From Acinetobacter wuhouensis (lineage in GTDB: Bacteria > Pseudomonadota > Gammaproteobacteria > Pseudomonadales > Moraxellaceae), in contig NZ_CP031716.1 of NCBI RefSeq assembly GCF_001696605.3, positions 3,286,001-3,350,000 of the forward strand: a stretch of 64,000 nucleotides of DNA, in the 5' to 3' direction. The notes under the pieces were generated by a model. That model searched no databases. It was not told where the DNA came from and worked only from the letters and a program-made list of their open reading frames with translations. Positions 36,556-46,725 of the stretch are shown here, piece after piece. Position 1 is the first letter of the stretch, and each line of letters begins with the position of its first letter. Both the position numbers and the translations under genes were made by a program.

Positions 36556-37159
36556 ACCTAAAAAAAGCAGGGTTAGGGATGCTTCAATAAGCACGTTAAC
36601 CCTTATAAATGCAGCAAATGAAATTATGATCGAAGGTAATGGTCATATTGAAATGGCTGAAGTTGCGCGTCGTGCTCAAGTTTCAGTTGGTTTAGCCTAT
36701 CATTACTTTGGCTCTAAAGCAGGTCTCATCGCAGCAGTTGTAGAAGCCTTTTACGATAAACTCGATGCGGAAGTTTTATTTTCAGTATCACATGAATCTG
36801 ATTGGCTAAAGCGTGAATGGGAACGTACTTTAAATCTTGCAATTTTTTATCAGAGCAATCCCCTGTCAACGGTAATACTTGGCTCATTACGAAGAGAATC
36901 TATCGTTGTTGATATAGAGCAAGCCAGAATAACCGCACAGATTGAAGAAGGAACTCGTAATTTTCAAAAAGGTCAACGACAAGGCGTAATCCGTCAAGAT
37001 ATAGCAGCACATGATCTTGCTACTTTTGTCTTGGGTGGTGTGCGAGAACTCATGCGTTCAGCACTTCAACAACCACAAGATCAGCGCCCTATGGCTGAAG
37101 ATCTAGCAAAATCTGCATGGAAATTGATCGTTCCATGTATTTCTCTTGAATACAAATAA
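36548..37159 (+). CDS. TetR family transcriptional regulator
   Basis: The 203-residue regulator has an N-terminal helix-turn-helix (INAANEIMIEGNGHIEMAEV then ARRAQVSVGLAYHYFGSKAG) and a helical ligand domain. The start ATG at 36548 overlaps the PhyH stop in ATGAATAA. The frame extends upstream to 36494, but that part lies inside the PhyH gene. Translational coupling suggests it controls the PhyH gene. Terminator at 37283. Confidence 0.9.
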   Translation: MNKPKKSRVRDASISTLTLINAANEIMIEGNGHIEMAEVARRAQVSVGLAYHYFGSKAGLIAAVVEAFYDKLDAEVLFSVSHESDWLKREWERTLNLAIFYQSNPLSTVILGSLRRESIVVDIEQARITAQIEEGTRNFQKGQRQGVIRQDIAAHDLATFVLGGVRELMRSALQQPQDQRPMAEDLAKSAWKLIVPCISLEYK

Positions 37160-37557
37160 AGTTGAGCGATAAAGCGAAAATCACCACTCAAGCTTTTGCA
37201 TATTATTCATGTCCGAGATGAAATTTATTAGGTATCTCGTGATCAAATTTTACAATATCATCCTCCCCTTATATAAAAAATAAAAAAGGAGCTAACGCTC
37301 CTTTTTCTTGGTCTAGGCAAAATACCAGTCAATTCCCAAGGCAGTATTTTCGCTGAATCAGTTGAGCTATTTATGCAGTATAAAATACCATTGATGTTCT
37401 ATATAACTTAAAACTCAATCTCACTTTCAAGCGCTTCAATTCAATCCAATACTGAAAATATACGATGAACGATCAGCACACCACATTTGACTGTATTATT
37501 ATCTATAGACAATAAAAATGGCTGAATGAAAAACTAAAATTTTAAGGTTTACACAAA
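37160..37557. other. intergenic region with terminator and tRNA-like remnant
   Basis: The 398 bases contain the terminator at 37283-37306. Then, on the minus strand, a stretch (about 37311-37378) has a D-arm-like ATAGCTCAACTGATTCAGC but no matching T-arm or acceptor. The remainder looks like the upstream region of the gene at 37558. Confidence 0.5.
37283..37306. terminator. terminator of the PhyH-TetR transcript
   Basis: AAAAAGGAGC-TAAC-GCTCCTTTTT, perfect 10-bp arms. Confidence 0.88.
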
Positions 37558-38103
37558 ATGATCAAAATCAACATGATCCCGCTTCATGGTATCGATATTG
37601 AAAATATTGGCCATATTGCTTTAGGGCAATCTCAAACAGAGCTTATCCATCTGCTTGGACAGCCTGCTGAACACTCAGATGCTGTGCAACTATATTATGA
37701 TCAATATGAACTGCGTATTGATCTCAATCAAAATAAAAGCATTGAATTTATTGAGTTTATAAACGGACCTTATCCAGAAAAAACTAAACTTTCTATTTAT
37801 GGTGTTGATCCATTTCAAATTGATGCGAACAATCTTATCCAACTGCTCACAGAAAAAAATAATGGTCATGTTGATCTTAGCGAAGCTGATCATTGTTTTA
37901 CTTTTTTAAATATTTCTGTCGGCATTTGGCGACAGTACACAGAACAAGACGTTATGGAAAATATTACAGAAATGAAAAAAAATAACGAATATTTAGAAAA
38001 TCAGGATTGGTTATTGGTGGATTTGGATAAAGCTAAACATTTTTGGACAATCGGTTTAGGTGAAAAAAACTACTATCACGACTCTGAACAATCACACCAA
38101 TAA
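37558..38103 (+). CDS. hypothetical protein
   Basis: Not recognised. The 181-residue acidic, apparently soluble protein has no signal peptide or membrane helix. Its first part, GIDIENIGHIALGQSQTELIHLLGQP, has the G-x-S/T-x-x-x-L-x-x-L-G-x-P pattern seen at the start of SmpA/BamE-like folds and of several immunity-protein families. The rest is alternating strand and helix with an Asp/Glu-rich end. It is a single gene bounded by terminators. Confidence 0.55.
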   Translation: MIKINMIPLHGIDIENIGHIALGQSQTELIHLLGQPAEHSDAVQLYYDQYELRIDLNQNKSIEFIEFINGPYPEKTKLSIYGVDPFQIDANNLIQLLTEKNNGHVDLSEADHCFTFLNISVGIWRQYTEQDVMENITEMKKNNEYLENQDWLLVDLDKAKHFWTIGLGEKNYYHDSEQSHQ

Positions 38104-38106
38104 AAA

Positions 38107-38126
38107 AAAGGAGCTTAAGCTCCTTT
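38107..38126. terminator. bidirectional terminator between convergent genes
   Basis: AAAGGAGC-TTAA-GCTCCTTT, directly after the stop of the gene at 37558 and about 30 bases from the almA stop. Confidence 0.8.
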
Positions 38127-38154
38127 AATGTTCCCTATATTTGCTTTGAGCAAA

Positions 38155-39645
38155 TTAAGAAACTAATTTAGGCTTTTTTGCTGCTTGAGCTTCACGCTTA
38201 TGAAACTTCAACACGCCATCATCAAACTTAGCATTCTTAAGCTCTTTACGATCAGCAAGATAGTTATTGGTCACTTTCCATGGCGCATGCTTACCTTGTT
38301 TCGGCATCACATTTGCTGCACGAGCAATATAACCTGACGATAAGCTACCCATTACTGTATCTTCCATCAATTCAGTCGCATCCCCTTGTGGAATGACTTC
38401 ATCAAAGCCTTTTTTATCCATATAATTCACAAGGCGACTGATATATTCACCAGCAATATCCACTTTCAATGTCCATGATGCATTAATATAACCGATGATC
38501 ATTGCCATGTTTGGTACATCACTGACCATTACACCTTGATACAACATATGCTGAGAAGTATTGAGTGGTTTACCATCTAATGTCGCTTTGATTCCACCTA
38601 AAATTTGGATCTCCAAACCTGTTGCAGAAACAATAATATCTGCGTCTAAATGCTGACCTGATTTTAATTGAATACCTGTTTCAGTAATTTTTTCAATATG
38701 ATCTGTTTCAACACTCGCCTTACCCGAACGTAAAATTTTGAATAAATCACCATCAGGAACCACACACAAACGTTGATCCCATGGATTATAGTTCGGTGTA
38801 AAGTGTTTCATATCCACCTTACCTTTAAGCTGCATTTCAATCGATTTTAATAACAATTTACGCAAGACTTTAGGTTGCTTCTGAGCTAAAGCATAAATAC
38901 CACGTTGCATACCAATATTACGTGCACGAGTTAATTTATAAGCAATATCTTCTGGCAATACCTTACGCATCTTGTCATACACAAAATCAACCGAAGGAAT
39001 CGAAGCAATATACGTTGGCGAACGTTGCAACATCGTTACATGCCCTGCGCCGCCTTTTGACATCGCAGGTACTAAGGTAATTGCTGTTGCACCACTACCA
39101 ATAATCACCACTTTTTTGCCAGTATAATCTAAATTTTCTGGCCAGAATTGTGGATTGATAAATTGACCTTTAAAGTTTTCTTTACCAGGATAATCTGGCT
39201 GATAACCTTGATCATAATTATAATAGCCAGTACACCCTACAACAAAATTGGCAACCCAAGTTTGCAATTTACCATTCGGATCTTCAATTTCTACAACCCA
39301 TTTCTTCATCGAAGAATCATAATTTGCTGTACGAACACGGTGGTTAAAATGAATTTTCTCTTTTAATTTAAATTCATCAACAACTTCAGCCACATAACCT
39401 TTAATCGATGCACCATCAGCCAAAACATTAGCTTTTTGCCAAGGCTTAAAATTAAAGCCAAATGTAGACATATCTGAATCTGAACGAATCCCTGGGTATT
39501 TAAATAAATCCCAAGTTCCACCAAAGCTTTCACGACGCTCAATAATTTCAAACGAACGCTGTGGTGAATTTTTAGATAAATGAGCAGCAACACCAATACC
39601 AGAGATGCCTGCGCCAACGATGAGAATATCGACTTGCTTTTCCAT
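38155..39645 (-). CDS. almA: flavin-binding monooxygenase AlmA (long-chain alkane degradation)
   Basis: The 496-residue FAD/NADPH protein of the Baeyer-Villiger type is equal in length to AlmA described in Acinetobacter for growth on alkanes longer than C32. It has the FAD site GAGISG (residues 11-16), FGGTWDLFKYPGIRSDSDM (41-59), a second nucleotide site IGSGATA (182-188) and the NYNPWDQR region. The type I Baeyer-Villiger fingerprint FxGxxxHxxxWP reads FKGQFINPQFWP (158-169), with Asn164 in place of His. It is convergent with the gene at 37558 and lies just downstream of the alpha operon terminator on the same strand. Confidence 0.82.
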   Translation of the reverse strand: MEKQVDILIVGAGISGIGVAAHLSKNSPQRSFEIIERRESFGGTWDLFKYPGIRSDSDMSTFGFNFKPWQKANVLADGASIKGYVAEVVDEFKLKEKIHFNHRVRTANYDSSMKKWVVEIEDPNGKLQTWVANFVVGCTGYYNYDQGYQPDYPGKENFKGQFINPQFWPENLDYTGKKVVIIGSGATAITLVPAMSKGGAGHVTMLQRSPTYIASIPSVDFVYDKMRKVLPEDIAYKLTRARNIGMQRGIYALAQKQPKVLRKLLLKSIEMQLKGKVDMKHFTPNYNPWDQRLCVVPDGDLFKILRSGKASVETDHIEKITETGIQLKSGQHLDADIIVSATGLEIQILGGIKATLDGKPLNTSQHMLYQGVMVSDVPNMAMIIGYINASWTLKVDIAGEYISRLVNYMDKKGFDEVIPQGDATELMEDTVMGSLSSGYIARAANVMPKQGKHAPWKVTNNYLADRKELKNAKFDDGVLKFHKREAQAAKKPKLVS

Positions 39646-39796
39646 TTTCTTTTTATAACCTTTTTAAAAGTACATTTTTATTAAAGCACAAATTTGACAA
39701 TACGCAATGTCAAGTTTGCATATTTCTGACGAAATTCATGTCAATTCAGGACAAAATAACAGATTGTCAGACAAAATTGTTAATTTTAAAGCATAA

Positions 39797-39823
39797 AAAA
39801 GGTCGGTAAAATACCGACCTTTT
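39797..39823 (-). terminator. terminator of the S10-spc-alpha cluster
   Basis: AAAAGGTCGGTA (39797-39808), loop of three bases, TACCGACCTTTT (39812-39823). On the minus strand it is followed by a T-run, 34 bases after rplQ. Confidence 0.9.
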
Positions 39824-39856
39824 CGAACAACCGATTGTTCTATGGCGTGAGTAAAC

Positions 39857-40222
39857 TTAGTTTACTTCACGATCCACAAGTTCTACATAAGCCATCGGCG
39901 CAGCATCACCTGCACGGAAACCAGCTTTAAGAACACGTAGATAACCGCCGTTACGTTCTTTATAACGAGGGCCAAGAACGGTAAATAATTTACCAACTGT
40001 TGCTGCTGAACGAGTACGAGCAAATGCCAAACGGCGGTTCGCTACTGTATCGTTTTTAGCTAAAGTGATTAAAGGCTCAGCTACACGACGTAACTCTTTT
40101 GCTTTAGGCACAGTTGTTTTAATCAACTCGTGCTCGAACAAAGAGTTAGCCATGTTTTGGAACATCGCTTTACGATGACTGCTTGTACGGCCTAATTTCA
40201 CACCACTATTACGATGACGCAT
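39857..40222 (-). CDS. rplQ: 50S ribosomal protein L17
   Basis: The 121-residue L17 sits near the peptide exit tunnel. It starts [20 protein letters not shown], the invariant N-terminus of the family, followed by [18 protein letters not shown]. It is slightly shorter than the E. coli protein (127). It is the last gene of the alpha operon, 18 bases after rpoA. Confidence 0.97.
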   Translation of the reverse strand: MRHRNSGVKLGRTSSHRKAMFQNMANSLFEHELIKTTVPKAKELRRVAEPLITLAKNDTVANRRLAFARTRSAATVGKLFTVLGPRYKERNGGYLRVLKAGFRAGDAAPMAYVELVDREVN

Positions 40223-40240
40223 GGTGATAGTCCTACTTAA

Positions 40241-41248
40241 TTAACGGCTACGATAGGCGAAACGATCGTCCATACGGAGACTAGCTGGTGGCCAGTTCTC
40301 TAAACGCATGCCGAGCTGTAAGCCCTTAGAAGCCAGAACATCTTTGATCTCTGTAAGCGATTTTTTACCAAGGTTAGGCGTTTTAAGTAGCTCAACCTCT
40401 GTACGCTGTACAAGATCACCAATGTAGTAAATATTTTCTGCTTTCAAACAGTTAGCAGAACGAACAGTAAGCTCTAGATCATCAACTGGACGAAGCAAGA
40501 TTGGATCAACTTCTTCACGTGGTTCTTGAGCAACTGGAGCTTGATCTTTCTGAAGATCAACAAAAATTGCAATTTGTTGTTGCAAGATTGTTGCCGCTTT
40601 GCGGATTGCTTCTTCTGGATCTACAGTACCATTTGTTTCAAGATCAATGACAAGCTTGTCAAGGTCAGTACGTTGTTCTACACGCGCATTTTCAACGGTA
40701 TAAGACACACGTTTGATCGGGCTATAAGAAGCATCTAACTGTAAGCGACCTACAGGGCGAGTTTCGCCTTCTGGGAAGCGTGAATCAGAAGTTTCATAGC
40801 CACGGCCTTGAGAAACTTTCAAGCGCATTTTTAATGAGCCTGAAGCACTTAAAGTGCCAATCAAATGTTCAGGGTTAACCACTTCAACATTATGAGGTAA
40901 ACGAAGATCTGCGGCAGTAACATCACCAGGACCTTGTTTTTCTAATGTTAAATATGCTTCGTTTTGATCGAACAGCTTAATAGACAATCCTTTTAGGTTC
41001 AGCAAGAGCTCGACGATGTCCTGCTGCAAGCCTTCTAAAGTACTGTACTCGTGCTCGACACCTTCTATCTCAACTTCAACCACAGCAGCGCCAGGTAAAG
41101 AAGATAATAGGATGCGACGTAAAGCATTACCTAGAGTATGACCAAAGCCACGCTCTAATGGTTCAAGAATCACTTTTGCCGAGGTCCCGCTTGCCGCTTC
41201 GACCTTGATCGCTTGCGGAGTTAGAAACTCGTTTGCAGTACGCGTCAT
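40241..41248 (-). CDS. rpoA: RNA polymerase alpha subunit
   Basis: The 335-residue alpha subunit dimerises to start RNA polymerase assembly. The N-terminal domain has [20 protein letters not shown], a linker with [16 protein letters not shown], and the C-terminal domain (about 250-325) has [20 protein letters not shown] then [18 protein letters not shown], which contacts UP elements and activators. Position between rpsD and rplQ is as in the E. coli alpha operon. Confidence 0.98.
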   Translation of the reverse strand: MTRTANEFLTPQAIKVEAASGTSAKVILEPLERGFGHTLGNALRRILLSSLPGAAVVEVEIEGVEHEYSTLEGLQQDIVELLLNLKGLSIKLFDQNEAYLTLEKQGPGDVTAADLRLPHNVEVVNPEHLIGTLSASGSLKMRLKVSQGRGYETSDSRFPEGETRPVGRLQLDASYSPIKRVSYTVENARVEQRTDLDKLVIDLETNGTVDPEEAIRKAATILQQQIAIFVDLQKDQAPVAQEPREEVDPILLRPVDDLELTVRSANCLKAENIYYIGDLVQRTEVELLKTPNLGKKSLTEIKDVLASKGLQLGMRLENWPPASLRMDDRFAYRSR

Positions 41249-41265
41249 TATTGCTACCTCAAGGA

Positions 41266-41892
41266 TTATTTAGAATACAATTCTACAATCAAGCTTTCGT
41301 TGATTTCAGCTGGTAAATCAGAACGATCAGGTGCAGATTTAAATGTACCTTCAAGTTTTGAATGATCTACTTCAATCCAAGCAGCTGTACCACGTTGAGT
41401 AGCTAATTCAATTGCGTTTTTGATACGTAATTGTTGTTTAGCACTTTCGTGAACTGCGATCACATCGCCCGCTTTAACTTGGATAGACGCGATGTTAACA
41501 CGACGACCATTTAAAGTGATTGAACGGTGAGATACAAGCTGACGAGCTTCTGCACGTGTAGAACCAAAACCCATACGATAAACAACGTTATCGAGGCGGC
41601 TTTCAAGCAATTTCAACAAGTTTTCACCTGTTGCGCCTTTAACACGAGCAGCTTCTTTATAGTAGTTACTAAATTGACGCTCTAAAACACCGTACATACG
41701 ACGTACTTTTTGTTTTTCACGTAATTGTAGTGAGTACTCAGATTGTTTACCACCACGCGCCTGACCATGTTGACCAGGAGCTTTAGCAGCTTTTTTAGTT
41801 TTGACGTCAAAAGGTTTAACGCCAGATTTTAATTGCAGGTCTGTCCCTTCGCGGCGAGAGAGTTTGCATTTTGGACCAATATAACGAGCCAT
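41266..41892 (-). CDS. rpsD: 30S ribosomal protein S4
   Basis: The 208-residue primary 16S-binding protein has an S4 RNA-binding domain (about 97-160, [20 protein letters not shown]) and starts [16 protein letters not shown]. In E. coli it represses the alpha operon by binding the mRNA leader ahead of rpsM; a GC-rich hairpin in the same position is present here at 42703. Confidence 0.97.
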   Translation of the reverse strand: MARYIGPKCKLSRREGTDLQLKSGVKPFDVKTKKAAKAPGQHGQARGGKQSEYSLQLREKQKVRRMYGVLERQFSNYYKEAARVKGATGENLLKLLESRLDNVVYRMGFGSTRAEARQLVSHRSITLNGRRVNIASIQVKAGDVIAVHESAKQQLRIKNAIELATQRGTAAWIEVDHSKLEGTFKSAPDRSDLPAEINESLIVELYSK

Positions 41893-41904
41893 GAATGTTT
41901 CTCC

Positions 41905-42291
41905 TTACACGCGACGTTTTTTAGGTGGACGGCAACCGTTGTGCGGAATCGGAGTCACATCGGTAATGCTGTTAATTTTATAACCCACTGCACCTAATGC
42001 ACGAACCGCAGATTCACGACCTGGACCAGGACCTTTTACAAGGACGTCCAAGTTTTTCAAACCGTAATCTAAAGCAGCTTTACCAGCAACTTCAGCAGCT
42101 ACCTGAGCAGCAAACGGAGTTGATTTACGTGATCCACGGAAGCCTTGTCCACCTGAAGTAGCCCAAGCCAATGCATTACCTTGACGATCTGTGATCGTAA
42201 CAATGGTGTTATTAAAAGAAGCGTGAATGTGTGCAACACCTTCAGAGACGGTACGAGTGACCTTCTTGCGTGTGCGAGTATCTTTAGCCAT
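41905..42291 (-). CDS. rpsK: 30S ribosomal protein S11
   Basis: The 128-residue platform protein contacts the Shine-Dalgarno helix. It has [21 protein letters not shown] then [20 protein letters not shown], and the C-terminal [17 protein letters not shown] is typical. It lies 19 bases after rpsM. Confidence 0.97.
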
Positions 42292-42310
42292 CTTTTAGCT
42301 TCCAGAAATC

Positions 42311-42667
42311 TTATTTCTTAATAGGTTTGCGCGGACCTTTACGGGTACGTGCGTTAGTTTTGGTGCGTTGTCCGCGAACAGGCAAGCTGCGACGATGACG
42401 AAGACCGCGGTAGCAGCCTAAATCCATTAAACGTTTAATGTTCATGGAAATTTCGCGACGTAAGTCACCTTCGGTCGGAACCTTAGCAACTTCAGCACGA
42501 ATCGCATCAAGCTGAGCATCATCTAATTCACGGATTTTAGTAGTAGTAGCGATACCTGCAGCAGCTAAGATGTTCTTAGCAGTGTGGCGGCCAATACCAA
42601 AAATATACGTGAGAGAGATAACAGCATGCTTGTTATCCGGAATGTTTACACCGGCAATACGAGCCAT
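42311..42667 (-). CDS. rpsM: 30S ribosomal protein S13
   Basis: The 118-residue head protein contacts P-site tRNA and the A-site finger. It starts [20 protein letters not shown] and ends in a basic [20 protein letters not shown] tail. It is the first gene of the alpha group; a hairpin precedes it at 42703-42729. Confidence 0.97.
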   Translation of the reverse strand: MARIAGVNIPDNKHAVISLTYIFGIGRHTAKNILAAAGIATTTKIRELDDAQLDAIRAEVAKVPTEGDLRREISMNIKRLMDLGCYRGLRHRRSLPVRGQRTKTNARTRKGPRKPIKK

Positions 42668-42702
42668 TCAAATTTCTCCAAAAAGGCAGTAGAGATAATC
42701 AA

Positions 42703-42729
42703 CCGCCCCACAAAAATCTTGAGGGGCGG
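42703..42729. promoter_or_regulatory. hairpin at the spc/alpha boundary (possible S4-type leader element)
   Basis: CCGCCCC (42703-42709) and GGGGCGG (42723-42729) pair perfectly between rpmJ and rpsM. There is no following T-run on the minus strand. In E. coli this interval holds the S4-binding alpha leader; equivalence here is inference from position. Confidence 0.5.
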
Positions 42730-42774
42730 ATAATAACCTAATTAGCCTACTGAAATCAACAGGTCTTAATTAAA

Positions 42775-42891
42775 TTAACCTTGACGCTGCTTATGACGAG
42801 GTTCTGCGCTGCAAATTACGCGAATAACCCCATGACGCTTGATAACTTTACAGTTACCACAAATTTTCTTTACAGAAGCTTGTACTTTCAT
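42775..42891 (-). CDS. rpmJ: 50S ribosomal protein L36 (zinc-binding form)
   Basis: The 38-residue protein starts [20 protein letters not shown]. Cys11, Cys14, Cys27 and His33 form the zinc ribbon, so this is the zinc-requiring (C+) version. It lies between secY and rpsM, its usual place at the end of the spc operon. Confidence 0.96.
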   Translation of the reverse strand: MKVQASVKKICGNCKVIKRHGVIRVICSAEPRHKQRQG

Positions 42892-42912
42892 GATGAAACC
42901 TTCTAAGTGCGC

Positions 42913-44271
42913 TTATCCCTTAGGATGAGCAGTCGTTTTTCTCATTAACGATTGATTGTCATATTGATGAGATGTGAGATGAGCTTGAAGCTGAGCCATA
43001 AAGTCCATCACAACTACAACTACGATCAGCAATGATGTACCACCAAGGTGGAACGGAATACCAAATGAACTTTGCAGAATCATCGGCATCAAACAAATCA
43101 CAGTGATGTAAATTGCACCAATAAACGTCAAACGATTAAGAATATGATCTAAGTAACGAGCAGTTTGCTCACCTGGGCGAATACCAGGTACATAAGCTCC
43201 GCTACGCTTCAAGTTTTCTGATACTTCTTTCGGGCTAAATACAAGCGCCGTATAGAAATAACAGAAGAATATGATGAGCGCACCGAAGAGCACCAAATAC
43301 AACGGTTGTCCAGGCGATAATACCAATGCCAAATCTTGAAGGCTACGTTTTACAATTCCTGCATTTGGATCAGCACTACCCAACCATTGACCTAAACTTG
43401 CAGGGAACAACAATAACGAACTTGCGAAAATTGCTGGAATAACCCCTGCCATGTTAATTTTCAATGGCAAATGTGTTTGCTGTGCAGTGAATACACGACG
43501 ACCTTGTTGTTTTTGAGCATAGTTTACAGGAATACGACGTTGAGCTTTCTCAATAAACACGATTGCTGCTAAAACAGCAACTGATAGCAATCCAAATACA
43601 GCCAAACCAATTAAACTTGATTGACCATTATCTACCGAAGTAAATGCTTGAATCACTAGGTTTGGTAAGCCAGCAACAATACCTGCAAAGATAATCATTG
43701 AGATACCATTACCAACACCACGTTCAGTTATTTGCTCACCCAACCACATCAAGAACATAGTACCTGCAACTAACGATGTTAGTGCTGGAACGTAAAAAGC
43801 CAGTCCTGAAGTCAAAGTAATCCCCTGACTAATTAGACCAGCACACATTCCAATACCTTGGACTAATGCAAGTAAGAGCGTGCCATAACGCGTATATTGA
43901 TTAATCTTACGCTTACCTTGCTCGCCTTCTTTCTTTAAAGCTTCTAACGAAGGAACCACTGTTGACATTAACTGCACGATAATCGACGCAGAAATGTAAG
44001 GCATGATCCCTAACGCTAGAATGGACATTCGTTCTAATGCTCCACCCGAGAACATATTAAACAAACCTAAAAAAGTACCTTCATTAGCTTTGAAAAAACG
44101 TTCTAGAGCGACATTATCGATACCCGGCAGAGGAATATGCGCTCCTAGTCGAAAAACCACCAATGCACCAATTAAAAACATTAATCGGCGAATAATTTCA
44201 CGGTATTTCACATGAAATGGTTGGCCTTTCATCATGTTAACATGACCTGAAGAACTAGGAGACATAGTCAC
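42913..44271 (-). CDS. secY: preprotein translocase subunit SecY
   Basis: The 452-residue core of the Sec channel has ten membrane helices. [16 protein letters not shown] forms part of the plug/helix 2 region, [11 protein letters not shown] is present, and the cytoplasmic loops bind SecA and ribosomes ([34 protein letters not shown]). It follows rplO by 6 bases, as in other spc operons. Confidence 0.98.
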   Translation of the reverse strand: MTMSPSSSGHVNMMKGQPFHVKYREIIRRLMFLIGALVVFRLGAHIPLPGIDNVALERFFKANEGTFLGLFNMFSGGALERMSILALGIMPYISASIIVQLMSTVVPSLEALKKEGEQGKRKINQYTRYGTLLLALVQGIGMCAGLISQGITLTSGLAFYVPALTSLVAGTMFLMWLGEQITERGVGNGISMIIFAGIVAGLPNLVIQAFTSVDNGQSSLIGLAVFGLLSVAVLAAIVFIEKAQRRIPVNYAQKQQGRRVFTAQQTHLPLKINMAGVIPAIFASSLLLFPASLGQWLGSADPNAGIVKRSLQDLALVLSPGQPLYLVLFGALIIFFCYFYTALVFSPKEVSENLKRSGAYVPGIRPGEQTARYLDHILNRLTFIGAIYITVICLMPMILQSSFGIPFHLGGTSLLIVVVVVMDFMAQLQAHLTSHQYDNQSLMRKTTAHPKG

Positions 44272-44277
44272 TCGCGA

Positions 44278-44718
44278 TTACTCCTCGACTTTACCGCCAG
44301 CAGCTTCAACAGCAGCTTTAGCGCCTTTAGTCAATGCAACACCTTGAACAGTGAATGCACGAGTGATTTCACCAGAAAGAACGATACGAGCACGTAACAT
44401 ATCTTTACGTACAACATTCGCAGCTTTCAAAGTTTCAAGTGAAACAATATCACCTTCAACTTTAGCAAGCTCTGACAAACGTACTTCAGCAGTTTTCAAA
44501 GCCAATTGACTTGTAAAACCGAATTTAGGTAAACGGCGATATAACGCTGTTTGACCGCCTTCAAAGCCTGGACGAACGCCACCACTTTTACGTGATTTTT
44601 GACCTTTAACACCACGGCCACCAGTCTTACCAACGCCAGAACCGATACCACGACCTAAACGAAGGTTATCACGCTTAGCACCTTCTGCAGGTGCAATTGT
44701 ATTTAAACGCAGAGTCAT
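44278..44718 (-). CDS. rplO: 50S ribosomal protein L15
   Basis: The 146-residue protein has the Gly/Arg-rich N-terminal extension [20 protein letters not shown] that penetrates 23S rRNA, and a globular C-terminal half. It lies 3 bases after rpmD. Confidence 0.97.
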   Translation of the reverse strand: MTLRLNTIAPAEGAKRDNLRLGRGIGSGVGKTGGRGVKGQKSRKSGGVRPGFEGGQTALYRRLPKFGFTSQLALKTAEVRLSELAKVEGDIVSLETLKAANVVRKDMLRARIVLSGEITRAFTVQGVALTKGAKAAVEAAGGKVEE

Positions 44719-44721
44719 GGC

Positions 44722-44898
44722 TTATTCCTCTACACTAACCATATAGTAGACTTGGTTGATCATACCACGGTTAGAAGGAGTATCTACCACTTCTACTGTA
44801 TGACCAATACGACGCAGACCTAAACCCTTCAACGAAAGTTTGTGATTTTTCAAACGATGTGAAGAAGATTTAGTCTGGGTAACTTTAATCGTTTTCAT
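44722..44898 (-). CDS. rpmD: 50S ribosomal protein L30
   Basis: The 58-residue protein begins [20 protein letters not shown] and includes [20 protein letters not shown], diagnostic for L30. ATG at 44898, stop TAA at 44722. It lies between rpsE and rplO. Confidence 0.96.
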   Translation of the reverse strand: MKTIKVTQTKSSSHRLKNHKLSLKGLGLRRIGHTVEVVDTPSNRGMINQVYYMVSVEE

Positions 44899-44904
44899 GA
44901 TTGA

Positions 44905-45402
44905 TTACCCTAAAATTTGTTCTACTGAAAGACCACGTTTCGCAGCTACTTTCTCAGGAGAAGTCATATCACGCAAACCGTTAAAAGTCGCGTTTACAAC
45001 GTTCGCTGCGTTAGTAGAACCATAACACTTAGTCAATACGTTACGTACACCAGCAGCTTCTAAAACTGCACGCATAGAACCACCAGCGATTACGCCAGTA
45101 CCTTCTGATGCAGGTTGCATGTAAACACGGCTAGCGCCATGACGAGCATTGATAGGATGTTGTACAGTACCGTCAACAAGATCAACAGTGATCATGTTGC
45201 GACGTGCAGCTTCAAGTGCTTTAGAAATAGCAGCAGGAACTTCACGAGCTTTACCGCGACCAAAACCTACACGACCATTACCATCACCAACCACAGTCAA
45301 TGCTGTGAAAGAGAAGATACGACCACCCTTAACAACTTTGGCTACACGATCAACGGCAACCAGCTTTTCAACAAGACCTTCGTTTTGTTCAACTTTAGCC
45401 AT
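44905..45402 (-). CDS. rpsE: 30S ribosomal protein S5
   Basis: The 165-residue protein is important for decoding accuracy. It has an N-terminal double-stranded RNA-binding-like domain with [20 protein letters not shown], the loop where spectinomycin-resistance changes occur, and [20 protein letters not shown]. It lies 2 bases after rplR. Confidence 0.97.
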   Translation of the reverse strand: MAKVEQNEGLVEKLVAVDRVAKVVKGGRIFSFTALTVVGDGNGRVGFGRGKAREVPAAISKALEAARRNMITVDLVDGTVQHPINARHGASRVYMQPASEGTGVIAGGSMRAVLEAAGVRNVLTKCYGSTNAANVVNATFNGLRDMTSPEKVAAKRGLSVEQILG

Positions 45403-45404
45403 GA

Positions 45405-45755
45405 TTAGAACTCCAAGCCGTTTTCACGAGCAGCATCAGCCAAGGCTTTGATACGACCATGATATTTAAAACCAGAACGGTCAAATGCAACTTTAGTTAC
45501 ACCAGCAGCTTTTGCACGTTCTGCGATTAAAGCACCTACTTTAGTAGCTGAATCTACATTACCTGTAGTACCGCTACGTAGTGATGCATCCAAAGTTGAA
45601 GCTTGCGCTAAAACTTTGCCACCATCTGCAGAAATAACTTGAGCATAGATGTGACGCGGCGTGCGGTTTACACACAAACGAGTCGCACCCAATGCACGGA
45701 TGTGCAAGCGTGTGCTTTTCGCACGACGCAAACGGGATTGTTTCTTTTCGTTCAT
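45405..45755 (-). CDS. rplR: 50S ribosomal protein L18
   Basis: The 116-residue 5S rRNA-binding protein has [20 protein letters not shown] and the C-terminal [20 protein letters not shown]. It lies 14 bases after rplF. Confidence 0.97.
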   Translation of the reverse strand: MNEKKQSRLRRAKSTRLHIRALGATRLCVNRTPRHIYAQVISADGGKVLAQASTLDASLRSGTTGNVDSATKVGALIAERAKAAGVTKVAFDRSGFKYHGRIKALADAARENGLEF

Positions 45756-45769
45756 AAGAACCTCGCGCC

Positions 45770-46303
45770 TTATTTCTTCTTAGCTTCTTTACGAAGTACA
45801 ACTTCGTCAGAATAACGAACACCTTTACCTTTATAAGGCTCTGGCGGACGGTAACCACGGATTTCCGCAGCAACTTGACCTAATTTTGCTTTATCAGCAG
45901 ATTTTAGGATAATTTCAGTCGCTGTTGGAGTTTCAGCAGTTACACCTTCAGGAAGGTTGTAATCAATCGGGTGAGAGAAACCAAGGTTAAGGTTAACAAC
46001 AGTACCTTTAACCGCAGCTTTATAACCAACACCGATAAGTTGTAACTTACGTTCGAAACCTTCGCTAACACCTTTTACAAGGTTATTAAGAACAGCGCGA
46101 GCAGTACCAGCTTGCATCCAAGAATCGCGAGATTCTTTAACTGGAGCAATATGAAGTTGACCTTCTTCCTGTTTAAGCTCGACCAGCGCATGCAGGTTGA
46201 AAGACAACGTACCTTTGCTGCCTTTCACTTCGACCTGCCGGCCGTTCTGAGTAACTGTTACACCATTAGGTACAGTTACTGGGGCTTTAGCCACACGAGA
46301 CAT
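45770..46303 (-). CDS. rplF: 50S ribosomal protein L6
   Basis: The 177-residue protein has two related domains and ends in [17 protein letters not shown] followed by a Lys-rich tail. It starts [17 protein letters not shown]. It lies near the GTPase-associated region of the large subunit. Confidence 0.97.
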   Translation of the reverse strand: MSRVAKAPVTVPNGVTVTQNGRQVEVKGSKGTLSFNLHALVELKQEEGQLHIAPVKESRDSWMQAGTARAVLNNLVKGVSEGFERKLQLIGVGYKAAVKGTVVNLNLGFSHPIDYNLPEGVTAETPTATEIILKSADKAKLGQVAAEIRGYRPPEPYKGKGVRYSDEVVLRKEAKKK

Positions 46304-46316
46304 GAGGAATCACCTA

Positions 46317-46712
46317 TTAAGAAACAAAAGCAATAACTTCACCACCAACGCCCGCAGAACGTGCAGCGCGATCAGTCATGATGCCTTTGCTTGTAGAAAC
46401 AATTGCAATACCTAAACCTTGCTTAACGCTCGGAAGTGCATCTTTACCGCGATACTGACGTAGACCTGGACGGCTTACGCGTTTCACAGTTTCGATAACT
46501 GGTTTGCCTTCAAAATATTTTAAAGTAATTGTCAAAGTAGCTTTGCCTTCAACTTCAGCAACTTCTACATTTGAAATGTAACCTTCTTGTTGAAGTACGT
46601 TTGCAATTGCAACTTTCAACTTAGAATTAGGCATAGAAACAGTTTGTTTCTTTGCCATTTGTGCGTTACGAACACGTGTTAGCATGTCGGCAACGGTATC
46701 TTGCATACTCAT
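46317..46712 (-). CDS. rpsH: 30S ribosomal protein S8
   Basis: The 131-residue primary 16S-binding protein starts [20 protein letters not shown] and ends [20 protein letters not shown]. In E. coli it represses the spc operon by binding mRNA near the start of rplE. I did not identify that target structure here. Confidence 0.97.
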   Translation of the reverse strand: MSMQDTVADMLTRVRNAQMAKKQTVSMPNSKLKVAIANVLQQEGYISNVEVAEVEGKATLTITLKYFEGKPVIETVKRVSRPGLRQYRGKDALPSVKQGLGIAIVSTSKGIMTDRAARSAGVGGEVIAFVS

Positions 46713-46725
46713 TTATAGTCGCTCC

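Noticed and set aside
35473..38126. Three similar GGAGC...GCTCC hairpins (35473, 37283, 38107) as a repeat family or uptake signal
   Set aside because: Each sits directly after a stop codon with A/T-runs and differs in loop. They are ordinary terminators with a common stem sequence.
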